A stretch of 64,000 bases of DNA, taken from NCBI GenBank assembly GCA_030295235.1, contig AP026162.1, forward strand, positions 682,001 through 746,000, given 5' to 3'. Shown one piece after another: positions 22,470 through 34,121 of the stretch. The stretch comes from Fistulifera solaris. Its lineage: Eukaryota > Bacillariophyta > Bacillariophyceae > Naviculales > Stauroneidaceae. A program made the position numbers and the translations under genes. The notes under the pieces were generated by a model. That model was not told the origin of the DNA. It saw only the letters and a program-made list of their open reading frames with translations, and made no database searches. The number at the start of each line of letters is the position of its first letter. The stretch's first letter is position 1.

Positions 22470-24203
22470 TTGAAAGCCATCACCTCTATTCGTAATTTCC
22501 GGTAGCGATTGTGGCGTCGACGCGAGCGACATGGCTATCCGAATACTGATACGGCAATAGCGCTTCTTTGTGTTGATAGACTCTAATGATTTGTAGCCAT
22601 ATTTCCTTTACTTTTCTTTGCTACTTCATAAAGCAAATCACTTTGCAATTCTATGGAAAAGCTGCAGCGCTTCGTTTTTAAACGCCGCACGAAATCGGGC
22701 TACACCCCCATTTCTGTTATCCAAAAGAGAATTCGCTCAGTCTTTTTTTCATGATTCACCGCTCTCGCGTCGTTATATATTGACGATGCTGATGACTTCA
22801 ACGTCGAGAAATGTAGATCCGGTTAGGATAACAGTCTCTTCATCTGTACGTTCCATTGATTCTAAAGGTCTTTGACACGCGCGTACTGCGAAACTGCCAT
22901 GTAGGTGAAACAGGAATATAATATTCTACGGAGTATGCATTTTCCAAGGACGTCCTTTCTACTTTGCCTTTTCGCTTGTTCGTGGTGTCCTACAAAGAGA
23001 CTAATCAGCCTAATCAGCTGCATTCTGCGGTCTCACGTTCAACAACGAGTCGATCGGAAACTAGATTATGCACCCAATGCCAATGGTTGTAGAAGAAAAA
23101 AAAAGAAGCAACTTGGCGAATAAGTTGTGGTCTCACCATTCATACATGAAGCATCACGTTAGAAGATGACTCGACTCGATGAGATTGTAAACTTTTCATC
23201 GCAGCTCGACAAGCAAAACAATCATCACATCGTTGAAAACATAGTCTGCTTGATTGTTCCCGGAGCTGGCCCCGTACAAGTTGCATGCACCGCACGAGTC
23301 ATGTCGCTATCGTAGATCAAAATGCATTTGTAATGATTTGTGAACCAAGAAAGTTGAAGCTGATTATTGATGAAGGATGACAACAGAGGTCTTTAAAAGG
23401 ATTGCCTGCGACGTCAACTTTACTGTTTTTCGCTTCAGTCCGCAGTTCCGACCATCCAGCAGAAAAACATGAAATAAAGCAGCGACGAGGATGCTTCAGG
23501 AGAAGCACGTCGTGGTCATATGACTGTCGCCTGCTAGACTAGTTCAATACAAACAACTCTCCGTTTTCCGTGCAAAATTAATTTCGTGTCCATATCGAAA
23601 CCGCAAGAAGATTCGAAAATTTCAAGCATATCAAAGCAGCGTCACAACTCTCTTTAAAAGAAGCAAATAAACAACCATGCATATGTGTGACCATGCATGA
23701 GCATAAAAGAGTGACCTTCGGTATCATGGAGTAGTTTACCGATATTCCACTCAGCCCGACGCTACCGATGGGCGACTTCTCGCGAGCTCTTTCCGCTTTT
23801 CCGAGGAACTCTTTTCGACCGACTCTCTCTTCAAACCATTGAATTTTAATTTGGCCCATCGTGAGGTGGTTTGTATGAACACAGCGATAAATTCTAGAGC
23901 AAGAGAATTCATTCGGACTTTAGGAAATTAGGAATAAATATAATAGCCCAACAACATACCATGGTTGTCTAACAAACACAAGGTAAAAAAAAGCGTGGAA
24001 ATTTCACGTAAAGTTGACGGATTTCTATTAATGATGTAAAACCGTTTCGACGCGTCTAACTACTTGTCTGGCCGTCCCCGGTTACCCGTCGAGGAGATTT
24101 TTTTGCTGTTGCGTTTTTGTCGGCACAATGGCGCGCATTCTGTTTGTCTACAAGACAACGTTGCGGGCTCTTTATTCATTCTTAATATTCGTAACAATAA
24201 GAA
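22470..24203. other. 1.7-kb intergenic region without recognised genes
   Basis: AT-rich, with only short frames lacking family resemblance on both strands. No repeat relation to other parts of the window is seen except a single 'ctacggagtatg' motif shared with 26149 and 27624. Confidence 0.4.
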
Positions 24204-24969
24204 ATGTCTTGGAAAGCGGGATTGTCACGGTACTTGCCGAGCTTGCGATTTTTCGCTTGCCCGAATAGTCCTTCATCGCGAGGTGTCATGTAAGACTTTT
24301 TCTCAATTTGCGCTGCTGCTCGATCAACGTAAGCCTTGCCCACGTCTCACATAGTGATTCTCGTCAAACGAAAGGCAATACTATGTAAAGAATTACGATG
24401 AACTGAAATTGCTGAACCCTAATTTCCCATTAATGATGCGCACGGTGGAGAACGCGATGCCGGCGGTTACCACCGAGCTCGAATGGACGATGGATGATCT
24501 TCTTCGCTTCATGATTCAGACCGGCCGTTTCCGTGATAACAATGGAACCATTTCGGAGGCACGTGTGGAAGCTGCGAAGGCATATTTAAGCACTGACTGG
24601 AAGAAAATGGCAGTCGAACGTTGGAAGTCTCCCGGATTCGATCCTGAAAGACCTTACCTGGATGACGATGAGCCGGAATGGAAGGATAACGCTCAAATTA
24701 AAAGTGATCTTGCTACATACTTTAGCATGAAGGACGCTATGAAGGAGCAGCTTGATATTATCAAGAGTGGTCCTAACGACGAATTCACCCGCGCAGAGAA
24801 TGCTCTTCTCATGTGCCAACGAGTTGACCTGTGGTGTGCTGGACCCAAAGAAGTCGAACGAGCAGTACAACATCTTTACAAGCTTGGTCGTAAATTGAAT
24901 GAGCGCGAAGTGGATTACCCTGCTTTCATCGCCGAGTTCTACCCTGGAGTCGATGACATGGCAGCTTAA
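24204..24969 (+). CDS. NDUFA2: Complex I subunit NDUFA2/B8-like (thioredoxin-fold L51/S25/CI-B8 domain) with C-terminal extension
   Basis: Accessory subunit of mitochondrial NADH:ubiquinone oxidoreductase. Exons 24204-24289 and 24375-24969 around an 85-nt intron give 226 aa. Exon 1 reads MSWKAGLSRYLPSLRFFACPNSPSSRGV, like the NDUFA2 start (L..LR...C..SP.S.G.R); exon 2 continues QYYVKNYDELKLLNPNFPLMMRTVENAMP, matching the F....Y..LK..NP..PilvRe.....P core. Animal NDUFA2 is about 100 aa; here some 140 more residues follow, charged and helical with DDLLRFMIQTGRFRD and NALLMCQRVDLWCAGPKEVERA. The extension may be lineage-specific. In-frame TGA upstream of exon 2 rules out a longer second exon and supports the splice. 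Confidence 0.82.
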
Positions 24970-25129
24970 ATTGAATAGTTTTAATTTATTTATCAATCCC
25001 CTCTTTGTCGTTCATAAGGAGGCTGAAAAGGAAGTAGGTGATAAACGTTTAGTCAATCTATAGAAATAAAAGGGAAATACTCAGTAACAAATCAAAGATA
25101 GAACCTTTCACGGATCGGCATAGATCTAT

Positions 25130-25944
25130 TTATCCAGATCGAATACCCCCGATAAAGCCAGCCGCGAAACCCGAACCTGATGGCAAATTGTACGTTAACA
25201 CTTCCATCAACTTGTCGTACGCCAACTGTCCATCGCCGCGATCAATCTTTCCGTCCTTATTCATATCAAAAAATCCTTCTACTTCTTCTCGCAGTTTCCC
25301 ATGATTGACTGTGATGTATCCTTGATTCGCTAGTGTTTGTAAGCCTATAAATCCAAGTCCTTTGTTGCAAACGCAGACCATTCGACAATGAGCATTCTCA
25401 ATTTAGGACACATGGAAATCGTTGCGATGAACACAACAAGTGTCAAACGTACCAAAAATAAGCCCCGCAGCTTTTCCGACCTTTTTCATTGCAAATCCAG
25501 AGCAATAACCGGAAATGAACCCGTACGAGACTTCCGTGGGGAGTCCTGTGTCAATGGCGCTTTGCACCTAGCAATCGTATTTCAAAGCGAACGATTCAAA
25601 CAGCGCGAATAGATGACATGTAAGTAATCATCGTCCAGACTATTCTTTTCAAAGTCATCGATTCCGCGTACCTTTTGTCCTGCAGTGACTGCCAAATCGT
25701 CCCAGAATGATCCAGTCGGAAATTGCGCGATTTTGTTGAAGTCGAGTGATACTTGTTCCTCTTTCTTTTCCTCCTTGGGGATGACTTTATTATTTCTCGA
25801 AAACCATCCACCGAAGATTCCCCTACTTTCCTGACAAAGAGTGTTGGATTCTTTGTTGGTATAATAGCCAATCATCGTGGCCCCAGTCATCCAGACCATT
25901 TGTCTTTGCAAGTGCATTTGATTGAAAGCGAAACGAGAAAGCAT
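25130..25944 (-). CDS. FUN14-domain mitochondrial outer membrane protein
   Basis: A 205-aa protein spliced from 25944-25672, 25567-25453 and 25359-25130, with introns of 104 and 93 nt; all junctions keep frame (GQK|VQS; FG|LGF). The FUN14 domain is nearly textbook: GFISGYCSGFAMKKVGKAAGLIFGLGFIGLQTLANQGYITVNHGKL, then a calcium-binding-like acidic loop FFDMNKDGKIDRGDG, and the end GSGFAAGFIGGIRSG. FUNDC proteins are mitophagy receptors or ER-mitochondria tethers in animals; the role in diatoms is inferred. The N-terminus (about 90 aa) is poorly conserved and lacks an obvious LIR (W/Y/F-x-x-L/I/V is not assigned). Confidence 0.9.
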
Positions 25945-26665
25945 TTTGGAAGACGATTGTTGAGTTGCCGCGAGCTGCTCTGAAAGCGTTCAAGATATAG
26001 GGCGATAGAATGAAGTCAGATATCGTTACCGATATGCTTTAACTATGATAAGCTTCCTTTCGAAACAAGAACCTTTTGTTTCACCTTCGTGTTGAAGCTC
26101 TTTCGCTCATCGCATTGCCGACGATTGCCGCACAAAAGAATTACGGAGTATTACGGAGTATTGTTTTGTGACACGTCGCGTGTCATTGCATACGTATTAC
26201 ACGTGACCGAATCCAGTCTTGAGAAAAAAATGTAAAACACACTTTGGACCATAGTACACGTCATGCGAATGAGCCGGGAAGCTTTGACGTTAAAAATTGA
26301 CCCATTCGTTGAAAATGTTGTCTTAACAAACTACTTACCACTTGCAGCATAAGATTGCAAAAGAAATGATTACCTCGAGGATGAGAGAATAGCCGAAGCG
26401 GACAACAATACGGTGTACGCAATAGGCTTCGTGACTGAAATTCAGTCTTGGACTTGACTGAATGTTTGTGAATGTGTTTAACCATGACCTTACCGTAAAA
26501 TATAACCACGATGTCGATATTTTGCCGACGCAACGATCTTTCATTATTTTTCATTTTGATGAAAATGCAGTGCGTCGTACGTACGCTCTCTCGCTTTTAT
26601 CTGCGATAGTCAAACTAGCTTGTTATAGCATAAAGGACATCTTGCACGTTCTGTTATCAATCAAC
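25945..26665. other. Divergent intergenic region (FUN14 / PGAM)
   Basis: It holds both promoters. A direct repeat 'attacggagt' is doubled at 26144-26165, and a hairpin motif lies at 26425-26460. No gene is seen. Confidence 0.4.
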
Positions 26666-27600
26666 ATGTTTGCTCTTTCTCGCGCATCTGTTCGCAGCGT
26701 CTCTCGCTCGGCTCTCCGAAGGTGAGACATCATACTCGTTTGACATCCGTTGTTTCTCTTTTTTTTCGTCCACTCACTCTGTCGTCCGTCGCTTTTCCCC
26801 CCTAAAAACAGTTTCGGAGCAGTCCAAACGGCCGATAAACACACCTTGATCTTGGTTCGTCACGGAGAATCCACGTGGAACTTGGAAAACAAATTCACCG
26901 GTTGGTATGACTGTCCCTTGAGCGATAAAGGACACGAAGAGGTGAAGGAGGCGGGTCGTTTGATCAAGGCGGAAGGATTGACGGCGGATGTCGCCTTCAC
27001 ATCGCTTTTGCAACGTGCCATTCGAACTCTTTGGCATGTTCTAGAACAAACTGGACTTATGTGGATTCCTGTTCACAAAGCGTGGGAGTTGAATGAACGT
27101 CATTATGGTGCTTTGCAAGGACTGGATAAGCAGGAGACGGTCAACAAGTACGGCAAAGATCAGGTTCTCGTATGGAGACGTAGCTACGATATTCCGCCCC
27201 CGACGGTGGATAAAAGCAGTCCCCATCATCCTTCCAATGATCCTCGTTACGCTGGTTTGACTTTCCCGAGGAATTCACGGAATCCCTCGCCACAACCCTC
27301 GACCGCGTTGTTCCCTTCTGGAATAAAACCATTGTGCCCGAAATCAAGAGTGGTAAGACTGTGATGATTGCTGCTCACGGAAACTCTCTCCGTGCCTTGG
27401 TGAAACACTTGGATGGCATCGACGAGGCGACTATTGCTGAGCTCAATATTCCCACTGGTACTCCTTTGATCTACGAGCTGGATGATAACTTGAAGCCCAT
27501 TCCGCAAGCTGGAGCTATTGCTCCTTTGCAAGGGCGTTATTTGGGTGACCAAGATGCCATTCGCGCTCGAATTGAGGGTGTTAAGAATCAAACCAAGTAA
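26666..27600 (+). CDS. PGAM: Mitochondrial-type cofactor-dependent phosphoglycerate mutase
   Basis: Interconverts 3- and 2-phosphoglycerate in lower glycolysis. Exon 1 (26666-26721) encodes an Arg/Ser-rich amphipathic presequence [19 protein letters not shown], typical for mitochondria; the intron 26722-26811 is 90 nt. The mature enzyme starts [27 protein letters not shown] (catalytic RHGES) and continues with [17 protein letters not shown] and [14 protein letters not shown] (second catalytic His). Diatoms are known for mitochondrial lower-glycolysis enzymes, which fits. A one-base slip at a C3 run (27265-27267) after RYAGLTF; one more C gives [10 protein letters not shown]. Sequence error is likely. 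Confidence 0.93.
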
Positions 27601-30035
27601 AGAATTTGTTTCATGGAAAATTTTACGGAGTATGATCTAGCTCGTTGTTTCCTAATGTACGGATCAAATTGTGGTTGTTTTATCTAGAACGCAATAAAGC
27701 GGCTGAAATGCAATCGTGGAATCATCGTAGATATGACACTTTATAAATAAGAGAGCTATAGGTGAAAGACCGAAAACGTAAAGACTCGGGCGTGTATTTG
27801 CAATGTCTGAAGGTGTCATTTGTTAGATAAGACAAACATAGCTTTCGATGCTAACGGAACGAATAGAGTTGGGAAGCATTCGGGCTATCGAAAGGAAATT
27901 TACATGGCTCATCCTTGGTACAAAAGGGGAAAATTTCTACATACGCATTTTTCTACGCTTTTTTCTACTGGGTAAATATAACTATAATAAAATAAGTAGA
28001 AGAGTTTGCGCCTGCTTCTTCCCCCCAATTTTTTGTCGTTGACGATGAACATCAAAAAGTGCTACGCAGCATTATTTCTTATCTATCTTTACGTTCATTC
28101 ACAAAGTACGACGCAGAAATCTTCTATAAAAGTAGGAAGAGCGATTGGTGATGCGCGGGGCGCGATTTCGTCAGCTACAGTTAACTTTTTTCGTGCATTT
28201 TATTTGTCGTGAAGGACTCACGGCATCTCGTTCTGGCGTTTTGCTGCTCCAGTAAGGGATGTAGGGAACGTCTGACAACAATTAGTAGTATTAAAGGCAA
28301 TAGACCTGCTATTGGTCGGTCGCAATCAGCGAAAATGCAACAATCAACCGGTATTCTTCGTTCATAAGAAAGTCGACCTCGATGACGGCGCTCGGAAAGA
28401 CTGCCATATTCGAATCAAATATTGCTAGCCACTACTTGTGGTTGCACCTCTTTGCTCATTTTTACAAGCGGAAACGATATATCGAAGTGTAGAACTATTT
28501 AATTCGAGTTATAAGTTCGGTTTTTCAGTTTAAACGCTATTCTTTCCTCTCTATGAGCAATGAGAATGTAGATAACGTCGTCATATTCTGCCAACTCTTA
28601 CTATGATGTTACAGATGTGTGATCCTGATCGACAACGATTGAAAGAATGATTTTATTCCCGAGAGAAAGTCGAAGATGGCTGCATCATGGTGCCAATGAT
28701 GGCACATTTTGGACGAAAATGACGTCGCATCCAAGAGGTCGTACAGCTGGCGATGCCATGGAAACTATACTCGCGCCCCAGCAGAATGCCTTTTCATGAT
28801 ATCTTTCTATCTATTTTTCGAAACCGCGAGTATAAAGATTAAAAACTTGGTAAGATATTGTCTATCGATTACAGCACTTTTTTTACACGGTAATGTGCGT
28901 GCTTTTTCTGTCCCGCAGGTCGAAAAAATTCGGAAACGAGTGTTTTGGAGCATTTTTACGGTCGGCGGACAGGGAAAGCCTCACGTAGAAAGTAGAAAAT
29001 GAGCCATGTAAAATTGGCTCGTGACTGAGATGCAGTCGTGGTTAAGGATAAACTAACACTGTGGGGTTATAGTAAATTTTGAAGACTAGGATTTTCAAGG
29101 CTTTCAAACGTAAAGCGTCAAGTCTGTATTTTCTAATGCTACTGGAGGCGATCGCAAATTAGTTTTCCGTGCAAGCTGAAGCAATTGAGGTTGAGTAGCA
29201 TACTGGCTTCAAGGAATATTGACTCGTGATTGAATTGTAATTTTTTATGGGATCGTCAACTTACTCTGGAAGGCTGTAGTAAAATATTCCAGAAATTTTG
29301 GACAGAATACTGTAATCTGTAATGTTTTAAAAGACCCATGACCACGAAAAACCAGCACCAAATAGTGTCGCATCCTACGTCACCATATTTAGCGCTTTCT
29401 GTCGCACAAATATAAATAACATATCAATGAAAAGCGCTTAAAGAGACGAATTGATCTATAAAATTAGATTTATCATATCTCTTCTAGAAAAAAGATAATT
29501 TACATTTTAAGCTATGTCAAAAATCGGTTGACGGACAGTATCAGTACCGCTCACAAATTATTAACAGTACAAAGGAGTACCGGTCAGCCGCATCGGCGAT
29601 CATCGCTCTTCGCTAAATCGCTTTTTTTAGTTTGTTGCTCTATAATCTCTAATTTGTTGAGAAAAGTAAACATATCGCCCAATTCCTTGTGATAAAATGA
29701 ATTTAAACTGAAGAAAATTGTGTGATTTATTTTTAAACCGCAACAATTTGGTTTTCAAGAACACGTTTTGGGCACTCGTGAGGCCTATTTTTGTAGGGTT
29801 TTTCGTCGTAAAAAAATGCTTACAAAAATTCTGTATATCTTCCAGAAATTCTGGATTTTTAACTGGGTAGAAAATAAGCTCATTGAAGAATAAGAAACAC
29901 AAAGATGACGAGAGACTTGATTATGCGAACTCTTTCTAGCTAGTTTATGCTTCCTATTCACACACAATTACCACTGTTTATTGTTCCGAATTAATAAACA
30001 ATTATACTTGAGCTGTTTGAGCGGCTATACGCAAC
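27601..30035. other. 2.4-kb region without recognised genes
   Basis: AT-rich, no supported coding frame on either strand. It contains one hairpin motif at 29016-29049, and two isolated relatives of the 8.9-9.7 kb array dyad at 29283 and 29840. Confidence 0.45.
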
Positions 30036-30909
30036 ATGGCGGCTTGCTCTCGATCGGTTTACCCTCCAGCGGTCGTCAAGGCCGTGCAGCGCCAAATGAA
30101 GAAACGTCAGGTGGGGCCGACATCGATTCCCAAGTCTTTGGAACTGAAAGAATGTATGGAAAAGACGAATCTGAAAGATGTAGTGGTGAGTTGACACTCC
30201 TGCCTTTGCTAATGAATTGAGCGAGTAATAATCTCATCGCTCTTCGAACAGTTAATTGAAGTCAAAACCGAAAAGGCGACGAAGCATGTAGATGAAGTAG
30301 ACGTGCTTCGGGGACAGGAGGTCATTAAACGTCACACAGGGAAGAATGGGTCTTTTTGTTTCGTCGTTCGGCGACCAGGTAAGAAAACTAGTGTCTTATT
30401 GCTTTAGAAGACTCGGCGCTCACAACATTGTATCTACCATTTACAAAGGATGATTTTACTGCCGCGAGCAGGCACTCACACTGTCTGTTCTCGCGGCTAT
30501 TTATCCGGAAGTCTTTGAGGGTTTTCAGATCTTTGGGATTATCAAGGAGACGGGGGTAGATGATGAAGGTTTGGTAGAGTTTGTTGACAAATACTTTGAC
30601 TTTCCTCTTTACTGCGACAAAACGTTTTCATTTTACCGAGCTCTGGGTGATCGAAAAATCGGAATCAAAGATATTCTCAATCCGCTCTCTCTTATCGGGA
30701 TATTATGTGATTCGATTAAACGAGTGGTAGAAAAGTCGGTCGACGGGAATTTTTACGGCGAAGGAATTGTTCAAGGGGGATATGTTATTTTCAATAAAGA
30801 TGGAAAACCACAGTGCATGTACCAGGAACAAACTGGTGTAGATATTCGTGTGACGGAACTCGTTGCAGCACTTGATGCTGTTCGCGGTAACACGGCTACA
30901 AAGTTATAG
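30036..30909 (+). CDS. SelU/PRXL2-like selenoprotein with in-frame TGA as selenocysteine
   Basis: Thioredoxin-fold peroxiredoxin-like 2 (FAM213/SelU) protein. Exons 30036-30185, 30252-30378 and 30449-30909, with introns of 66 and 70 nt, give 245 aa. The redox motif comes right after the second splice: RRPG-U-FYC-REQA, where U is TGA at 30451-30453 (codon 94). PRXL2 homologues have CxxC or UxxC at exactly this place. Downstream the frame is open without break (TLSVLAAIYPEV, then LYCDKTFSFYRALGDRKI, then GNFYGEGIVQGGYVIFNKDGK), as in the family. A SECIS candidate follows the stop. The TGA is therefore read as recoded, not as a frameshift. Start: Met-Ala-Ala-Cys at 30036; no clear targeting peptide. 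Confidence 0.88.
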
Positions 30910-30930
30910 ATGAGTTGAAACAAGAGCGGC

Positions 30931-30986
30931 GTGAATGACGGTGAAGTCGGTTGTAAGCAGTTTCGCAATCGGCTTTCCTGAACAAG
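30931..30986 (+). promoter_or_regulatory. Candidate SECIS element in the 3' UTR of the SelU-like gene
   Basis: It starts about 20 nt after the stop. The 5' core ATGA lies at 30935-30938; a ten-pair stem AAGTCGGTTG / CAATCGGCTT (two G-U wobbles included) leads to an apical loop beginning TAAGC, with the AA expected in eukaryotic SECIS; the 3' core TGA is at 30979-30981. The order ATGA...AA...GA matches the eukaryotic SECIS consensus. Folded by eye only. Confidence 0.75.
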
Positions 30987-31141
30987 TGACGCAAAACCAT
31001 TTCATCTTGACCAGAAACTGGGTATAGACACAGCTAGAGAAAATTTTGAGAAAGAATGGAAAGCATTCTACCTAGCCTACTAAACTTATTTTATAATCTA
31101 CTCGCACACAAGCGGTGCGTTATTTGTATCTACGAAAGGTA

Positions 31142-32410
31142 TTACACGGTTCGCTGTACTTTGCGTTTCCAATGATGCTCTTCCTCTTTTTGTTGGTTGG
31201 CGAGAATTTCGTATTTCATTTGGAATTGGTCTCGAGTGTTCATTGCCCGGGCGCGTTCCGCCAAATAAGGATACTCTTCCTCTAACTTACGTAATAGTTT
31301 CCACGCCATGCGCTTTCGTCCCGATCGAGTCTCAATCCAAACGCGATCAAAGTTTCGAGGAGAGCAAAAGTTTTGTGTGACGCCCACAGTATCTGTCAAG
31401 TTCAGAACAGCACTATCGAAAGATCAGGATGAAGCATGAGAATCAATAAGGAACGACATGAAATGACACAATTTCGTGTTCGAACACTTACTGCCACCAT
31501 CCGCTGGGAATAAAGACGGTTTCTCCGGAATTCTGTGTGAATTCGTAGCAAGCAAAACCTCGGTACTCGTCCATATGCTGACATGCCGCCGCTTTCTGCT
31601 TGATTCGATCGAGAATGAAGGTAAAATAGTGAACGGCTTCATCATCTTCATTGGACGCAATCAAGCCTTTTCCTTTCACGATACGTTTAGGAACATGAGG
31701 AGGGAAAAGTACCCACCTCTTTGACCATGAATTAAAGTGTTCCATGCGCTGGTTCCCAAGGGATCGATATGAACGGTCGTACCCGAACGCTTGGGTCCAA
31801 CGAGAAACCAGCGATACGGCGGACGTCGGGACTCAGAGACGAACCGAAATAGATCATCACGAAAGTACGAAGGGACCTGATAATCGGTTAAAATGCGCTT
31901 GGCGTACTTGTCTTCGTCAAAATTGGAATCGAATATATAGAGTGGCGAATCGTCGTTATTGTTTCGAAGATACTCCAGAAAATATTTCAATCTGACTTTG
32001 ACTTTATGACCATCATCATCCTCCCCGCACTTGAGTCGGCGGTTTCGCAACTCTTCATCTTTGGTTAATGCTTCCAAGTCCCAGCTGGTCACCGCTGGCC
32101 ATGGCTCCGTTTTCTCCGCTGAATCGTAACCCTCCGGAATACTTTTGATGACACAAGGAATTTCCTTGGCTTCATAATGTTCAAAGAAATCTTCCTTCGT
32201 CAATGTCCGGGCATCGAGAATAGCGGGAATGTCGACTGGGGCGTTTTCGTCGGACGGAATAAAGTGCTCGTAGTGTCGGCGTTCCTCGGTGACCGACTCG
32301 AGATAGCGAGGAAACTTTTCGACCATGCCATCCACTTCCCAGTTTCGAAGACTCGGTCGGTGGAGTCGTTTGGCCTCATCAATTGATTTATTCCAGTTTT
32401 CTGTTGTCAT
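31142..32410 (-). CDS. JmjC-domain 2-oxoglutarate oxygenase, JMJD6-like
   Basis: Start MTTENWNKSIDEAKRLHR at 32410; about 395 aa. The cupin core is well preserved: LYIFDSNFDED, VPSYFRDDLF, PYRWFLVGPKRSGTTVHIDPLGTSAWNTLIHG (Fe-binding HxD in VHIDP), KRWVLFPP, and after the intron the distal His in [27 protein letters not shown]. The GPKRSGT..H.DP and NTL.HG.KRW.LFP phrases are typical of JMJD6-type lysyl hydroxylases/JMJD4 relatives. Intron 31413-31491 (79 nt) splits the His codon. A one-base slip at an A3 run (plus T 31720-31722); four A gives HGQKRWVLFPP. Nuclear or cytosolic protein hydroxylation is inferred. Confidence 0.9.
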
Positions 32411-32978
32411 GAAAGGATATCTTGTTGTACAGGTTCTTTTTTTGAAGTTGTGGGCGGCGCGTCGGCGGAGGTACAGTCCGTCAAAGACAAACTGAGAAAA
32501 ATGCGATAGCAAAGCGCCTTGTCAAGGTACGGCTCTAGCGAATGTGATATATTGACACTCTGAAGTCTCTCAAGTGCAGGAAATCTTGAATGATGATTAT
32601 TTCCTAAGCGAAAGTGGCGATTGAATGGCAGCAATGAAAATGACTTCGGACTTCGGATTTCGTCGTTCCTGGCCATTGTCGTCAAAGGATCGGGCTATAC
32701 TACACTGGACTACGTAGTACCTTCAGAACTCAGAAACGTCATTCATCGTGAGTACGAAAGGCTACCTATGCGACAAGTTATCGAAAGGCTCATTGCTGGT
32801 TGATGGTTGGGCCTTGGGCCTTTTTACGTCGTACCAAGTACAGACGACGGGCCTGAAAGGCGGGGGAGATTTTTTCGGAAATCTTTCATGACGACGATGA
32901 TTGCTGCATATTCCCCATCAACTTGTGTACGAAAGCTATTATAGCATCAATTAAACCGACGAGTTGCCTTCCTTGAAC
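32411..32978. other. Divergent intergenic region (JmjC / transporter)
   Basis: Both promoters are expected here. No coding frame or repeat is seen. Confidence 0.4.
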
Positions 32979-33966
32979 ATGGTATTAGCACTCATCGGCA
33001 CGGGAGTGGTATGTAAAGGGAAATCGTTTCGAATTGACTCGCTTCTATCACTCGCTCATTCGTTTCTTCCGTCCATCTTTATAGGCACTCGGAATCGTTC
33101 ATGTCTTGACAGGCCCCGATCATCTCTCGGCACTCGCGACACTGAGCGCGAATAATGACAGTCGTACCGCTTTCTTTCTGGGTGTGCGATGGGGAATCGG
33201 TCACTCCACCGGTCTTCTGACAGTCGGAATTGTCTTTATTCTATTGTCACTTTCGTCGAATCAAGAAACCATCGAGATTCCCGAGGGCGTTTCACACTTT
33301 TTCGAATCCATCGTAGGAATATTCATGATCTTATTGGGCATTTATGGAATTCGACGTGCGCATCATCGTAAAAATATGGAACTATTGTCGGATCGAGATG
33401 GGTTAACTCGTGTCACGATGCGGGAGGACTTGGATGCCTCCATAATTCAATCGCGTGCCGGCGACGAGGCTGTAGATGACGATGAAGAAATCAATCGAGT
33501 CGAAAACGAACAAAAAGAAAATTACGAAACATTTCCAACGACAGGAACGTATGCTCACTCCTATCATGCGCACGCCCGTCATTCCACATTTTTCAGTGTC
33601 GACGAAGACACAATGGAAACAAGCCGTTGCCACAGGTGCACATCCAAGCTCAGTACAGGTATGATGGCGCTTGTGGCAGGTATTATTCATGGATTGGCGG
33701 GTCCGGGCGGTGTACTGGGTGTCATTCCAGCCGTACAGATGCATAATGCCCGATTGGCTGCTGTCTACTTGGGGAGCTTTTGTGTCGCATCGACCTTGAC
33801 CATGGGCTTCTTTGCTGTGCTCTACGGAACCTCCACAGTCAAATTGGGGAGACGTTGGAAGAGTGAATTTCTGGTGGAAATGGTTTCCGCGTCGTTTAGT
33901 ATTTTTGTTGGAGTTTTGTGGATTGTGCTTTTGTCGGTGGGCAAGCTTGATGACATCTTTCCTTAA
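32979..33966 (+). CDS. UreH/NiCoT-like membrane protein (nickel-transport-like family)
   Basis: About 303 aa. Exon 1 32979-33008 (MVLALIGTGV), a 76-nt intron, then exon 2 from 33085. Membrane segments: ALGIVHVLTGPDHLSAL (with the H...GPDHL signature of plant/algal high-affinity nickel-transport-like proteins), GHSTGLLTVGIVFILLSL, SIVGIFMILLGIYGI; a polar His/acid-rich loop of about 100 aa; then MMALVAGIIHGLAGPGGVLGVIPAV, LAAVYLGSFCVASTLTMGFFAVLYG, VSASFSIFVGVLWIVLLSV. Two-half topology with paired H..xGP motifs fits the family. The substrate (Ni, Co or other metal) is not determinable. Frame intact. Confidence 0.8.
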
Positions 33967-34121
33967 GAAAAATAAGTCTATGAAAATGAATTGCACAATT
34001 TTAACGGATTGTTTGTACATGTGGTAGTAGTCTATAATATCATGACTTCAACAATTAAGGAGGTAACAATGTTTTTATCACAATTATGAACAGAAACATT
34101 TTTAGTCTATTCCAATGAATC

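Noticed and set aside
30449-30570. TGA at 30451 as a frameshift or pseudogene mark in the SelU-like gene
   Set aside because: The frame is open on both sides, the codon sits at the known redox position, and a SECIS candidate follows.
33403-34020. 205-codon minus-strand frame opposite the transporter
   Set aside because: Lies wholly antisense to the well-supported NiCoT-like gene; sequence is low-complexity shadow.
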